Shown: positions 45,676 through 54,509, counted from the stretch's first letter. The stretch: DNA of 64,000 bases from Prevotella sp902465605 (GCA_902465605.1 CABQNT010000011.1:39181-103180), one strand, 5' to 3'. The notes: a model not told the origin generated them from the sequence alone. Numbers and translations are program-made.

Positions 45676-45721
45676 GCGAAGAGGCAAGGTGCGAACAATC
45701 TCGCGCACCTTGCCTCTTCGC
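45676..45721. terminator. Bidirectional hairpin between convergent operons
   Basis: A perfect 18-bp stem (45676-45693 with 45704-45721; ends GCGAAGAGG/CCTCTTCGC) and a 10-base loop lie between the PAP2 gene and rseP. T-runs are short, but the stem is strong and well placed for both directions. Confidence 0.75.
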
Positions 45722-45744
45722 ATATAGATTAAGGCCGTATTGCC

Positions 45745-47142
45745 TTAGTAGGTGATGATTCCCAGCCAGCGCAATACATCATTGAGGTTGGCTACAATCA
45801 TTAAAAGCAGTAAGATACCAATGCCGATGTATTCGGCACGCACCATGAAAGTCTCACTGGGTTTGCGGCGAGTAATCATCTCGTAGAGCAGGAAGAGCAC
45901 GTGTCCACCATCCAACGCGGGAATAGGAAGAATGTTCATGAAGGCCAGGATGATGCTGAGGAAGGCCGTCATGAGCCAGAACATGTGCCAATCCCATACG
46001 GGTGGGAACAGACTTCCGATAGCACCGAAGCCTCCTAACGACTTGGCACCATCAGCGGTAAACACATATTTCATGTCGCCTACATATCCTGCCAGTACAT
46101 GCCAACCGTATTTGGCACCTGCAGGGAAGCTTTCGAAGAAGCCGTACTCTTTCTTGGTGGGTTGATAATACGAGTAAATGCTCGTCATCCCAACGCCCAA
46201 AAGCAATTCTTTACTCAACACAACCTGCGCCGTATCGGCTTTCGAGGCACCCGGATGCATGAACGCGATGGATGCCGTTCGAATCTTCATGCTGTCTTGC
46301 GGGGTCTTGGCGGCCATGAGTTGATCGCTCAACACGCCCAACTCGTCTTGGAAAGCGTTCCAAGAGTCAACCGGCTTACCATTGACGGCGACGATGCGAT
46401 CACCCTTTTTGACACCGGCTTTAGCCGCTGCTCCATCAGGCATAACGCTGTCTACATCGGCCAATACAAACGGTGTGACGAAGCGAGGGGTACTCTTCAG
46501 CATGGACAACAGGTTCAAGTCACCAGGCAAGTTGATGCTCATGTGCTTCCCGTTGCGGATGATGTCTACCCGTTTGGCAGTAGACAAGTCACGATAAACG
46601 TCGGCGTTGAAGTCCTTGAACGCACCTTGGTCGGTACCCACAAGGATGTCATGGTCTTGAAATCCATACGACTTGGCTTCTTGGTTGAAACGCATTCCGT
46701 GGGTCATGTCCTTGACCTGCACATACGATTCGCCCCAATAAAACAACACCATGGAATAGATAAAAAGAGCTAAGAGAAAGTTGACGGTTACGCCACCAAT
46801 CATGATGAGCAGGCGTTGCCATGCTGGTTTGGAACGAAACTCCCACGGTTCGGCCGGCTTTTTCATCTGTTCGGTATCAAAACTCTCGTCTATCATTCCC
46901 GCTATCTTACAATAGCCGCCCAACGGAAGCCATCCCATACCATAGGTAGTGTCGCTATGTTTGGGTTTGAAACTGAACAAATGGCCCTTCCACTTGCCGA
47001 TGCCGACATCGAAAAAGACAAAGAACTTTTCAACTCTTACACCGAAGAGCTTGGCAAAAAACATGTGTCCGCCTTCGTGCAAGAGGACCAATAAGGAGAT
47101 TGCCAGCACAAACTGAAGCAACCTGATTAAGAATATTTCCAT
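45745..47142 (-). CDS. rseP: RIP metalloprotease RseP
   Basis: This site-2 intramembrane protease cleaves membrane-bound regulators such as anti-sigma factors. The zinc motif HEGGH (H22, E23, H26, an HExxH form) lies in the first membrane helix, a PDZ domain is at about 250-290 (AAKAGVKKGDRIVAVNGKPVDSW), and the second active-site motif NILPIPALDGGH is near the C-terminus. The length is 465 aa with the start at the ATG 47142; the 18 extra codons of the longer frame lie in the dxr-rseP gap. It is the last gene of the tsaB-to-rseP operon. Confidence 0.95.
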   Translation of the reverse strand: MEIFLIRLLQFVLAISLLVLLHEGGHMFFAKLFGVRVEKFFVFFDVGIGKWKGHLFSFKPKHSDTTYGMGWLPLGGYCKIAGMIDESFDTEQMKKPAEPWEFRSKPAWQRLLIMIGGVTVNFLLALFIYSMVLFYWGESYVQVKDMTHGMRFNQEAKSYGFQDHDILVGTDQGAFKDFNADVYRDLSTAKRVDIIRNGKHMSINLPGDLNLLSMLKSTPRFVTPFVLADVDSVMPDGAAAKAGVKKGDRIVAVNGKPVDSWNAFQDELGVLSDQLMAAKTPQDSMKIRTASIAFMHPGASKADTAQVVLSKELLLGVGMTSIYSYYQPTKKEYGFFESFPAGAKYGWHVLAGYVGDMKYVFTADGAKSLGGFGAIGSLFPPVWDWHMFWLMTAFLSIILAFMNILPIPALDGGHVLFLLYEMITRRKPSETFMVRAEYIGIGILLLLMIVANLNDVLRWLGIITY

Positions 47143-47212
47143 TTCTATTTGATGAGTTTTCGGAGCTGAAAGGGACTTGATTGTGAACACAAGCACCCTG
47201 GTTTCTCCATGA

Positions 47213-48367
47213 TCATTTTGTAATTAATTCGTTAGCCATGCGGCGAGCCGCAGCATCTGTCTCGACATAGGTTTCAAAGGCGGGTGCCGCATCGAAAGCA
47301 ACACGCTCCATGGTTTTCTCTATGACGTCAGCCATGTCCAGGTAAGAACACCGTCCTTGGCGGAAAGCCTCATTCACCACCTCATTGGCAGCATTCACCA
47401 CGCAGGGCATGTTGCCCCCTTGGCGGATGGATTCATAGGCCAGCGCGAGGCATTTGAACTTCGTGAAATCGGGCTCAAAGAACTCCAAGGGCTGCTTGAA
47501 CATGTCCAAGCGAGCGCCATCCAGATGCAATCGCTTGGGAAACGAGAAGGCATATTGTATCGGCAGGCGCATGTCTGGCACGCCAAGTTGCGCCTTGACA
47601 CCACCGTCTACGAACTGAACGGCGCTGTGGACGATGCTCTGTGGATGAATGAGTACCTGTATTTTTTCGGCTGGAACGCCAAAAAGCCACTTGGCTTCGA
47701 TGACCTCGAAGCCCTTGTTCATCATCGTTGCCGAGTCAATCGTAATCTTGGCACCCATCTCCCACGTTGGATGTTTGAGCGCATCAGCAGCAGTAACGCC
47801 CTTCATCTGCTCCAGAGAGAACGTTCTGAATGGCCCCCCACTGGCGGTCAACAATATCTTTTCAATCTCATTGTCATCTTCCCCGACAAGAGATTGGAAG
47901 ATAGCACTGTGCTCAGAATCGACAGGTAGAATAGGTGCATGATACTGTTGAGCCAACTTGCAAATCAGTTCACCCGCCACAACAAGCGTCTCTTTGTTGG
48001 CCAAGCACACCTTTTTGTGCGCCTTGATGGCCTGAATGGTTGGCGAAAGACCAGCGAATCCAACTAATGCCGTAAGCACCATGTCTATCGGTTCGGCCTG
48101 TACGATTTCATCAAGTGCCGCCTTTCCCGCATAAACCTTCACCTCAGGACAGTCATCCAACAACCGACAGAGCGGCTCGTATAGACTTTCGTTGGCGATA
48201 ACCACCGCAGCAGGCTTGAACTTTCGGGCTTGCGCAGCCAGTTCTTCATATCGGTTGTTGGCGGTGAGGCAATAGGCTTCATACAAGTCGGCATGCTGCT
48301 CGATGACATCGAGTGCTTGTGTACCGATGCTACCTGTTGAGCCTAATATACATATTTGTTTCTTCAT
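47213..48367 (-). CDS. dxr: 1-deoxy-D-xylulose 5-phosphate reductoisomerase
   Basis: Dxr makes methylerythritol phosphate, the committed step of the MEP isoprenoid pathway. The NADPH loop ILGSTGSIGTQALDVI, the metal/substrate region PVDSEHSAIFQ and LTASGGPFR, and MNKGFEVIEAKWLF are all present. The length of 384 aa is normal. It lies 70 bases before rseP, the same order as in many bacteria. Confidence 0.97.
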   Translation of the reverse strand: MKKQICILGSTGSIGTQALDVIEQHADLYEAYCLTANNRYEELAAQARKFKPAAVVIANESLYEPLCRLLDDCPEVKVYAGKAALDEIVQAEPIDMVLTALVGFAGLSPTIQAIKAHKKVCLANKETLVVAGELICKLAQQYHAPILPVDSEHSAIFQSLVGEDDNEIEKILLTASGGPFRTFSLEQMKGVTAADALKHPTWEMGAKITIDSATMMNKGFEVIEAKWLFGVPAEKIQVLIHPQSIVHSAVQFVDGGVKAQLGVPDMRLPIQYAFSFPKRLHLDGARLDMFKQPLEFFEPDFTKFKCLALAYESIRQGGNMPCVVNAANEVVNEAFRQGRCSYLDMADVIEKTMERVAFDAAPAFETYVETDAAARRMANELITK

Positions 48368-48396
48368 TGATCGTTATGAAAAGGTGCCGAACAGCT

Positions 48397-48915
48397 TTAC
48401 TTGTCTGATAAGTTGAGCAAGCCGTCGGGCAATTGTATCGTTATTTCTTTGTTCTGTGCATCTATTTGCCGTATCAAATCCGCGTTGGCGGGAATCAATG
48501 TGCCGTCTTCCAGTTCAAACAGCACGTTTTCCGTGCTGTCATCTACCGAACTGATCGTGCCAATCAACTGACCAGTTTGCGCATCTTTCAAGGCAAACCC
48601 TATGATTTGCGCCCACGAAAGATGGGCATCATCTGACTCAGCAATCGCCCTTGGAAAGAAAACCTCGCAGCCTGTTAACTGACGAGCCTTGTCCTGCGTA
48701 TCAACATCACAAAACTTCACCAAGACCGTTTCATCACTTCTGAAACGATATTCCTCCAGGAAGAAAGGCACGAAGATGCCATCAACCTTCAAAATGAGAT
48801 AGGAACTCTCCGTACGATCGAACACATCGTCGGTGAAATGGAATGACAACTCGCCTTTAACACCATGCGGTTTGCCAATCTTGCCTATGCGGTAAACATC
48901 TTCTTCCTTAATCAT
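48397..48915 (-). CDS. rimM: Ribosome maturation factor RimM
   Basis: RimM assists 30S subunit assembly by binding ribosomal protein S19. The N-terminal RimM domain starts IGKIGKPHGVKGELSFHF and the C-terminal PRC-barrel domain runs from about residue 95 (FALKDAQTGQLIGTISSVDD). The length is 172 aa. The start ATG at 48915 overlaps the murA stop codon region, so the two are translationally coupled; a GTG two codons earlier is possible. Confidence 0.94.
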   Translation of the reverse strand: MIKEEDVYRIGKIGKPHGVKGELSFHFTDDVFDRTESSYLILKVDGIFVPFFLEEYRFRSDETVLVKFCDVDTQDKARQLTGCEVFFPRAIAESDDAHLSWAQIIGFALKDAQTGQLIGTISSVDDSTENVLFELEDGTLIPANADLIRQIDAQNKEITIQLPDGLLNLSDK

Positions 48916-50221
48916 CGACACGTTTGATATGTGCGCCCAACGCGTTGAGACGAGCCTCTATGTCCTCGTACCCTCTGTCTATCTGGGCAATGTTTTCTAT
49001 TCTGCTGGTACCTTCTGCACTCAATGCCGCAATCAACAATGCGATACCGGCGCGGATGTCGGGACTGGTCATGCGGCCGGCACGCAGCCTAAATTGGCGA
49101 TCGTGTCCGATAACCACCGCACGATGCGGGTCGCATAGGATGATTTGAGCCCGCATGTCTATCAGTTTATCTACGAAAAACAGACGGCTTTCAAACATTT
49201 TCTGATGAAAAAGCACGCAACCACGCGCCTGTGTAGCCACCACCAACAGCACCGACAGCAAGTCGGGCGTAAGTCCTGGCCATGGGGCATCGCTCAAAGT
49301 CATGATGGTACCATCGATAAACGAGTCGATTTGGTAGTGCGGTTGACGGGGAATGAACAAATCGTTGCCTTCAATCTTGATTTTAATTCCCAAGCGTCTG
49401 AAGGTATCGGGGATGATTCCTAAATGCCGAACAGCCACATCTTTGATTCTCACACCATTGCCTACCATGGCAGCCATGCCGATGAACGATCCCACCTCAA
49501 TCATGTCTGGTAAGACCGTGTGTTTGGCTTTATGTAACGACTTGACGCCAACAATGGTCAACAAGTTCGACGCGATGCCGCTGATGTTGGCCCCCATGGC
49601 ATTCAACAGATGACACAACTGCTGGATATAGGGTTCGCAAGCCGCATTGTACACGGTGGTTGTCCCCTCTGCCATCACAGCTGCCATGATGATGTTGGCC
49701 GTCCCTGTAACCGAAGCCTCATCCAAGAGCATGTAACAGCCTTTGAGCTTGTTAGCCGTTTCTATATGATACACGTCACGAGCCGCATCATGCCTAAACT
49801 TCGCTCCCAGTGCTTTAAAACCCAGAAAGTGGGTGTCCAATCGACGACGACCAATCTTATCACCGCCTGGTTTGGCGATGGTACTCCTGCCAAAGCGACC
49901 CAACAAAGGGCCAATCATCAAGACAGAGCCGCGCAAGGATGAGCATTTGTTGACGAAAGCGTCGCTGTCCAGATAGTCGAGATTAACCTCGTCTGCCTGG
50001 AAAACATAATCATTTTTATTGATTCGGGTGACTTTGACGCCAATCTGTTGTATCAATTTGATTAAGTTGTTGACGTCAAGAATGTCTGGAATATTCTTGA
50101 TTGTGACAGGATCGGAGGTAAGAAGCGTCGCACAAATCACCTGCAACGCCTCGTTCTTGGCACCCTGTGGCTTGATGGTTCCGCTCAGCTGATGGCCGCC
50201 TTCAATGACAAATGCCTCCAT
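48908..50221 (-). CDS. murA: UDP-N-acetylglucosamine enolpyruvyl transferase, Asp form
   Basis: MurA transfers enolpyruvate to UDP-GlcNAc in the first committed step of peptidoglycan synthesis. The length is 437 aa with the usual start EAFVIEGGHQLSGTIKPQGAKNEAL. In the active-site loop, where E. coli has Cys115 in PGGCTIGARP, this protein reads PGGDKIGRRR, so the residue is Asp121. Asp in this position is known from several bacteria, keeps the enzyme active and prevents covalent inhibition by fosfomycin. The start at 50221 is 4 bases past the DUF4290 stop; longer frames enter that gene. Confidence 0.95.
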   Translation of the reverse strand: MEAFVIEGGHQLSGTIKPQGAKNEALQVICATLLTSDPVTIKNIPDILDVNNLIKLIQQIGVKVTRINKNDYVFQADEVNLDYLDSDAFVNKCSSLRGSVLMIGPLLGRFGRSTIAKPGGDKIGRRRLDTHFLGFKALGAKFRHDAARDVYHIETANKLKGCYMLLDEASVTGTANIIMAAVMAEGTTTVYNAACEPYIQQLCHLLNAMGANISGIASNLLTIVGVKSLHKAKHTVLPDMIEVGSFIGMAAMVGNGVRIKDVAVRHLGIIPDTFRRLGIKIKIEGNDLFIPRQPHYQIDSFIDGTIMTLSDAPWPGLTPDLLSVLLVVATQARGCVLFHQKMFESRLFFVDKLIDMRAQIILCDPHRAVVIGHDRQFRLRAGRMTSPDIRAGIALLIAALSAEGTSRIENIAQIDRGYEDIEARLNALGAHIKRVDD

Positions 50222-50225
50222 ACGC

Positions 50226-50819
50226 CTATCGTCTCTTTTTCCTTCTGTCGTTGGGACGCGCATCCATCCGGTCGAACTTGAAAGTATCAAGGTCAAGAAC
50301 AATTTTGCCGTCGGTGAACTTTTCAAGATCGAAAGCCACCTTCTCATCATCCGAGGAGCCGTGTCCCCACTGCATTAGGTTGCGTTTCATCTGGTTAGCT
50401 GTAGCGCGAGCCAACTCGTCACGTTCGTCACCAGGCTTCATGGTCTTGAGTTTTTCAAACATCTCGAACACCATGTTTCCATAGTGACGCACAGGAATTC
50501 GATTCATGGGGTATTTCAATGGTTCGGGCTTTGCGTAAATCTTGGCAGCCTGCGAAACATCATAAGGATAGTCGATGTCAAGCTTAAAGTTGCTCATGAT
50601 GGCAAGATGATCCCACATTTTCCGTTGAACATCCTCGTTCTCACGACTCTGTGGAAACATGCGGGCCATGATTGCGACAATGGTTTCGGCACATTGTTGA
50701 CGCTCATCCTTGTCGGTGAGCGATACAGCATGGTCTACCATGTTCTGCACATCACGGCCATACTCGGGCAAGATGAGTTTCTCGCGCTGGGTATTATAAT
50801 CTAATCCTTCAATATCCAT
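50226..50819 (-). CDS. DUF4290 protein
   Basis: The 197-aa product begins DYNTQREKLILPEYGRDVQNMVDHA and contains MFPQSRENEDVQRKMWDHLAIMS, features of DUF4290, a family I know only from Bacteroidota. It is soluble and helical, with a basic C-terminal tail (DARPNDRRKKRR). No function is established. It lies directly upstream of murA in the same operon, 4 bases from its start, which may point to cell-wall synthesis or ribosome maturation, but that is guesswork. Confidence 0.9.
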   Translation of the reverse strand: MDIEGLDYNTQREKLILPEYGRDVQNMVDHAVSLTDKDERQQCAETIVAIMARMFPQSRENEDVQRKMWDHLAIMSNFKLDIDYPYDVSQAAKIYAKPEPLKYPMNRIPVRHYGNMVFEMFEKLKTMKPGDERDELARATANQMKRNLMQWGHGSSDDEKVAFDLEKFTDGKIVLDLDTFKFDRMDARPNDRRKKRR

Positions 50820-50870
50820 AGTTCAATTTATTTATCAACTAAAAGCCTCGTCGCAGCGAACCCCATGCTC

Positions 50871-51563
50871 TCAAAGCAACTTCTTGGGTGATTTGGCCAC
50901 AAAGTCCTTCAAATAGAACGGCACGAAATAGGCCACATCCTCGAACTGTTCGTTCATCATGCGTTTCTCCGCCAATGGGAACATGTTCTTAGCCAAGGGT
51001 TCTACGCCTTTGATGAGGTGCGCGTTAGGGTGGTTAATGGTTTCCAAACACTTCTCAGCACCATTGCCAAAGAAATATACGGGGTGCTCATCCAAATAGG
51101 ATTTATAGGTATCGTGATCTACCACGTCTGCTTGTATCGGTCGAATTTCTTTCAAAAATCGGTCGAAAAGCTGCGCATACACCTCCATTCTACGGGCATC
51201 CAGCATGGGACACAACAACGCATCTTCCTCTTGTATCTGCTCGCTCAGCAACACGGGGACGCACAACAGCTCGAGCGTTGGAACGGAAATCAACTTGACC
51301 GAACGTCCATAGCAAATGCCTTTGGCCATCGATACGCCAATTCGCAGCCCGGTATACGAACCCGGTCCGCAACTCACAGCTACGCCATCGAGTGGAATCA
51401 AATGACTGTCTACGAACGACAGTGCCTCGTCTACATACACACCCAACTTCACAGCATGGTTGGGACCGCTGTGATCTTCTCTCTCAAAGATGCATGCTCC
51501 ATCTTGGCTTACGGCCACGGAACACACGTCTGTACTTGTCTCTATGCTTAAAATACACGACAT
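50871..51563 (-). CDS. tsaB: tRNA threonylcarbamoyladenosine biosynthesis protein TsaB
   Basis: TsaB is the scaffold that pairs with TsaD to make the universal t6A modification of tRNA. The actin-like N-terminal fold is clear (ILSIETSTDVCSVAVS, DGVAVSCGPGSYTGLRIGVSMAKGI). The length of 230 aa is normal; as in all TsaB proteins the metal-binding histidines of TsaD are missing. It is the first gene of the operon running to rseP, with a -7 box TAAATTTG at 51594-51601. Confidence 0.94.
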   Translation of the reverse strand: MSCILSIETSTDVCSVAVSQDGACIFEREDHSGPNHAVKLGVYVDEALSFVDSHLIPLDGVAVSCGPGSYTGLRIGVSMAKGICYGRSVKLISVPTLELLCVPVLLSEQIQEEDALLCPMLDARRMEVYAQLFDRFLKEIRPIQADVVDHDTYKSYLDEHPVYFFGNGAEKCLETINHPNAHLIKGVEPLAKNMFPLAEKRMMNEQFEDVAYFVPFYLKDFVAKSPKKLL

Positions 51564-51593
51564 ATGTATCGTAAATATTACCTAAATAAAATG

Positions 51594-51601
51594 CAAATTT
51601 A
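51594..51601 (-). promoter_or_regulatory. -7 box of the tsaB-rseP operon
   Basis: The minus strand reads TAAATTTG 31 bases before the tsaB start, back to back with the yicC promoter. Confidence 0.6.
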
Positions 51602-51623
51602 CGCTTTTTTCCTGCAAAATGAT

Positions 51624-51631
51624 TACTTTTG
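51624..51631 (+). promoter_or_regulatory. -7 box of the yicC operon
   Basis: TACTTTTG lies 24 bases before the yicC start codon. It is divergent from the tsaB promoter only 22 bases away. Confidence 0.6.
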
Positions 51632-51654
51632 CATAAATTTAACGTGTTGAAATT

Positions 51655-52530
51655 ATGATACAATCGATGACAGGTTACGGAAAGGCAACCACAATCTACA
51701 AGGAAAAGAAAATCAATGTCGAAATCAAATCACTCAACAGCAAGTCGCTTGATCTCTCTACACGTATCGCCCCACTGTACCGAGAGAAAGAATTAGAGAT
51801 TCGCCAACAAGTCGCTCATGCGTTAGAGCGTGGCAAGATAGACTTCTCCATCTGGATAGAGAAAGACGCATCAACCGACCTTTCTCCCATCAACAGCGAG
51901 GTTGTTGAGAATTATTACAAGCAAATCAAACAAATAGCAGCCACGACCGGGCTGCCCGAACCGCAAGATTGGTTCCGCACCTTACTCTCTCTTCCCGATG
52001 TAACCATCAAGACCGAGACCGAAGTGCTTGATGATGAAGAATGGGCTGTCGCACAAAAGACCATCACAGAGGCTCTCAACCAGCTCATCGACTTCCGCAA
52101 ACAAGAAGGTGCCGCACTGCAAAAGAAGTTCACCGAGAAGCTGGACAATATCACCAACCTGCTGAATGAGATTGAACCATACGAAAAGTTGCGCGTTGAA
52201 AAGATACGCGCTCGCATCGTTGACGGTCTCTCCCAGATACCCGATGTTGAGTATGATAAGAACCGTCTGGAGCAAGAACTGATTTATTACATCGAGAAAC
52301 TCGACATCAGTGAGGAGAAACAACGGCTTGCCAATCACCTGAAATACTTCCGCACCACCATGAACGAGAACGAACCCGTAGGAAAGAAACTGGGCTTCAT
52401 CGCACAAGAGATGGGCCGAGAAATCAACACAACGGGGTCGAAAAGTAATCTCGCAGAGTTGCAGAACATCGTGGTGAAGATGAAAGACGAACTGGAACAA
52501 ATCAAAGAACAGGTGTTCAATGCGCTGTAA
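51655..52530 (+). CDS. yicC: YicC family endoribonuclease
   Basis: The 291-aa protein starts IQSMTGYGKATT, the family hallmark, and ends with the conserved DUF1732 block (GKKLGFIAQEMGREINTTGSKS, KDELEQIKEQVFNAL). Homologues are endoribonucleases acting in RNA turnover. The usual neighbours in Bacteroidales are gmk and nadD, and that order is kept here apart from the inserted DUF559 element that starts 13 bases after the stop. Confidence 0.95.
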   Translation: MIQSMTGYGKATTIYKEKKINVEIKSLNSKSLDLSTRIAPLYREKELEIRQQVAHALERGKIDFSIWIEKDASTDLSPINSEVVENYYKQIKQIAATTGLPEPQDWFRTLLSLPDVTIKTETEVLDDEEWAVAQKTITEALNQLIDFRKQEGAALQKKFTEKLDNITNLLNEIEPYEKLRVEKIRARIVDGLSQIPDVEYDKNRLEQELIYYIEKLDISEEKQRLANHLKYFRTTMNENEPVGKKLGFIAQEMGREINTTGSKSNLAELQNIVVKMKDELEQIKEQVFNAL

Positions 52531-52543
52531 GCCATAGGAAAGG

Positions 52544-53193
52544 GAGCCTCCCCCAACCCCTCCGAAGGAGGGGAGCCATAAACTAAGGAGGAAGAAGCGA
52601 TAGGCAATTATCACGCTACTTAAACATAAGGAAGCTATACATTTTTAACTTTGGGATTGAAGAAAAGGCTATTTTCATGAACATTGTTCACCGCTTTCAT
52701 GACTGTCATCAAGGAAATGGCGAAAAACAGGCAAGAAAGATATAAATACGAAACAGCTGATGCTTCTTTATACAAAGTATCGCAAGAGCGTGCACTGCAA
52801 CATCGGAAACACCCAACGCAGGCTGAAGCCGCACTTTGGGAATACTTAAAAGGGAATCGTTTGGGGGCAAAATTCAGAAGACAGCATTTGATTGGCCAAT
52901 ATATACCCGATTTTGTATGCCTTTCCAAACAGTTGATTATTGAGGTGGATGGAGGTTATCATTTCATTGGCAACCAACTCATCTCTGACGAACAACGAAC
53001 AGCATATCTCGAATCTTTTGGCTATCAGGTTATACGATTCACAAACGAAGAGGTGTTGGCAGACACGCAAAACGTACTTAAACAAATAAGACAAATCATG
53101 AATTATCGAAACGAGCAAAACAAACAACAAACCGTACAGAATACGACGTCCTCTGATAATGCTCCCCTCCTTAGGAGGGGCGGGGGGAGGCTC
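52544..53193. mobile_element. 650-bp DUF559 element bounded by inverted REP-like palindromes
   Basis: The left palindrome (52544-52576, starts GAGCCTCCCCCAACCCCTCC) and the right palindrome (53161-53193) are inverted copies, 30 of 33 bases identical after complementing. Each is itself a palindrome with core CCCCTCC-N-AAGGAGGGG. Between them is a single DUF559 nuclease gene. The element sits between yicC and gmk, genes normally adjacent. The same palindrome without the gene occurs at 7709 and 38523. The element has replaced or separated the 5' end of gmk. Confidence 0.8.
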
Positions 53194-53772
53194 TCAACCC
53201 ATCTCATCATCTTCTCGGCCCCTTCGGGCAGTGGTAAGAGCACTATCGTGAAATGGCTCATGGAAGAGCATCCCGAACTAAGGTTGGCTTTCTCCATCTC
53301 CTGTACCAGTCGCAAACCAAGAGGTACGGAACGAGATGGTGTGGAATACTTCTTCGTCAGTCCTCAGGAGTTTCGCGAACGTATTGACAACGATGAGTTT
53401 TTGGAGTACGAGGAGGTATATGAAGACCGCTTTTACGGCACTTTGAAAGCGCAAGTGGACAAACAGTTGGCCGCTGAACAAAACGTTGTGTTCGACGTGG
53501 ATGTCAAAGGCGGCATCAACATCAAGCGGTTTTATGGCGAAAGGGCCTTGAGCATCTTCATACAGCCGCCCTCGGTAGATGAGCTTCGACGTCGGTTGGA
53601 AGGGCGTGCCACCGACGCACAGAGTGTCATAGAAGACCGATTGGCCAAGGCATCATACGAGCTGTCGTTCGCATCTCAATTTGACAAAATCGTGATCAAT
53701 GACGATTTGGCAAAGGCGAAACAGGAAACATTGGAAATCATCCGCACATTTTTGGAAGGAAAGAAAGCGTGA
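52717..53772 (+). CDS. gmk: DUF559 endonuclease-like domain fused in frame to guanylate kinase
   Basis: One open frame encodes two proteins end to end. Counting from the ATG at 52717 (351 aa), residues about 1-130 are a DUF559 domain of the Vsr/PD-(D/E)XK fold: HPTQAEAALWEYLKGNRLGAKFRRQH, then IPDF and IIEVDGGYH carrying the likely metal ligands. After a low-complexity linker comes the translated right palindrome (NAPLLRRGGGRLSTH), then a complete guanylate kinase starting LIIFSAPSGSGKST (P-loop), with SCTSRKPRGTERDGVEYFFV and DVDVKGGINIKRF. Gmk converts GMP to GDP and is essential. No ATG, GTG or TTG is in frame between the palindrome and the P-loop; the nearest upstream ATG is at 53098, which would give a 224-aa kinase with a 35-40 residue extension. 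Other in-frame starts upstream are 52684 (TTG) and 52699 (ATG). Confidence 0.85.
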   Translation: MAKNRQERYKYETADASLYKVSQERALQHRKHPTQAEAALWEYLKGNRLGAKFRRQHLIGQYIPDFVCLSKQLIIEVDGGYHFIGNQLISDEQRTAYLESFGYQVIRFTNEEVLADTQNVLKQIRQIMNYRNEQNKQQTVQNTTSSDNAPLLRRGGGRLSTHLIIFSAPSGSGKSTIVKWLMEEHPELRLAFSISCTSRKPRGTERDGVEYFFVSPQEFRERIDNDEFLEYEEVYEDRFYGTLKAQVDKQLAAEQNVVFDVDVKGGINIKRFYGERALSIFIQPPSVDELRRRLEGRATDAQSVIEDRLAKASYELSFASQFDKIVINDDLAKAKQETLEIIRTFLEGKKA

Positions 53773-53786
53773 AATCACCCGGCACG

Positions 53787-54362
53787 ATGAAACAAGTAGG
53801 CATCTACGGTGGGTCTTTCAATCCCATACACAACGGACATATCCAGTTGGCAAAGCATATTCTCAGGCTTTCCGCCTTGGATGAAATTTGGTTCATGGTG
53901 TCCCCTCAAAATCCCCTGAAGCCCCAAAACGAATTGCTCGACGACCATTTGCGCTTGGAAATGACACGCACGGGCCTTCAAAACGAGCCGAAACTCATCG
54001 CCTGCGATACCGAATTTCACCTGTCCAAACCATCATACACCTGGAACACGCTGCGACATTTGTCCACCGAGCATCCCGAAGTATCATTCACACTCATCAT
54101 CGGAGCCGACAACTGGCTGGTATTTAATCAGTGGGCACACCATGCAGACATCCTGCGAAATTACGAGATTATCATCTATCCTCGCCTCAACGCTCCCATC
54201 AACAAACAAAGTTTGCCCCACAACGCTCACCTGTTGGACACCCCTCTCTACAACATCAGCAGCACCGAAGTACGCCGACGCATCCAGCAAGGCGAAGATG
54301 TAAACCAACTGATTCCACCAAAAATCATTCCACTTGCCACTCGGTATTATCCTCACCTCTAA
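53787..54362 (+). CDS. nadD: Nicotinate-nucleotide adenylyltransferase
   Basis: NadD adenylates nicotinate mononucleotide to form deamido-NAD. The nucleotidyltransferase motifs GGSFNPIHNGHI (HxGH) and ISSTEVRRRI are intact, and the length of 191 aa is normal. The start is the ATG at 53787; an in-frame GTG at 53769 overlaps the gmk stop and would add six residues. It is co-transcribed with yicC and gmk. Confidence 0.95.
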   Translation: MKQVGIYGGSFNPIHNGHIQLAKHILRLSALDEIWFMVSPQNPLKPQNELLDDHLRLEMTRTGLQNEPKLIACDTEFHLSKPSYTWNTLRHLSTEHPEVSFTLIIGADNWLVFNQWAHHADILRNYEIIIYPRLNAPINKQSLPHNAHLLDTPLYNISSTEVRRRIQQGEDVNQLIPPKIIPLATRYYPHL

Positions 54363-54382
54363 ACGAAGGACTGATAAAAGAA

Positions 54383-54429
54383 TTGGATAGGAACCCATCG
54401 CCACATCGCAATAAGGATTTCCTATCCAA
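54383..54429. terminator. Hairpin between nadD and the M56 gene
   Basis: TTGGATAGGAA (54383-54393) pairs exactly with TTCCTATCCAA (54419-54429) around a 25-base loop, between convergent genes. There is no strong T-run. Confidence 0.6.
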
Positions 54430-54509
54430 CATCATTTTGAGGTAATGAAGGGGATATGGCAGCAAAGTTTCACTATCTTTTTTCCAATCCCCTGCATTTA
54501 TTCTGGAAT

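Noticed and set aside
54383..54429. Insertion-sequence ends
   Set aside because: A simple 11-bp stem between convergent genes is better explained as a terminator, and there is no internal gene.
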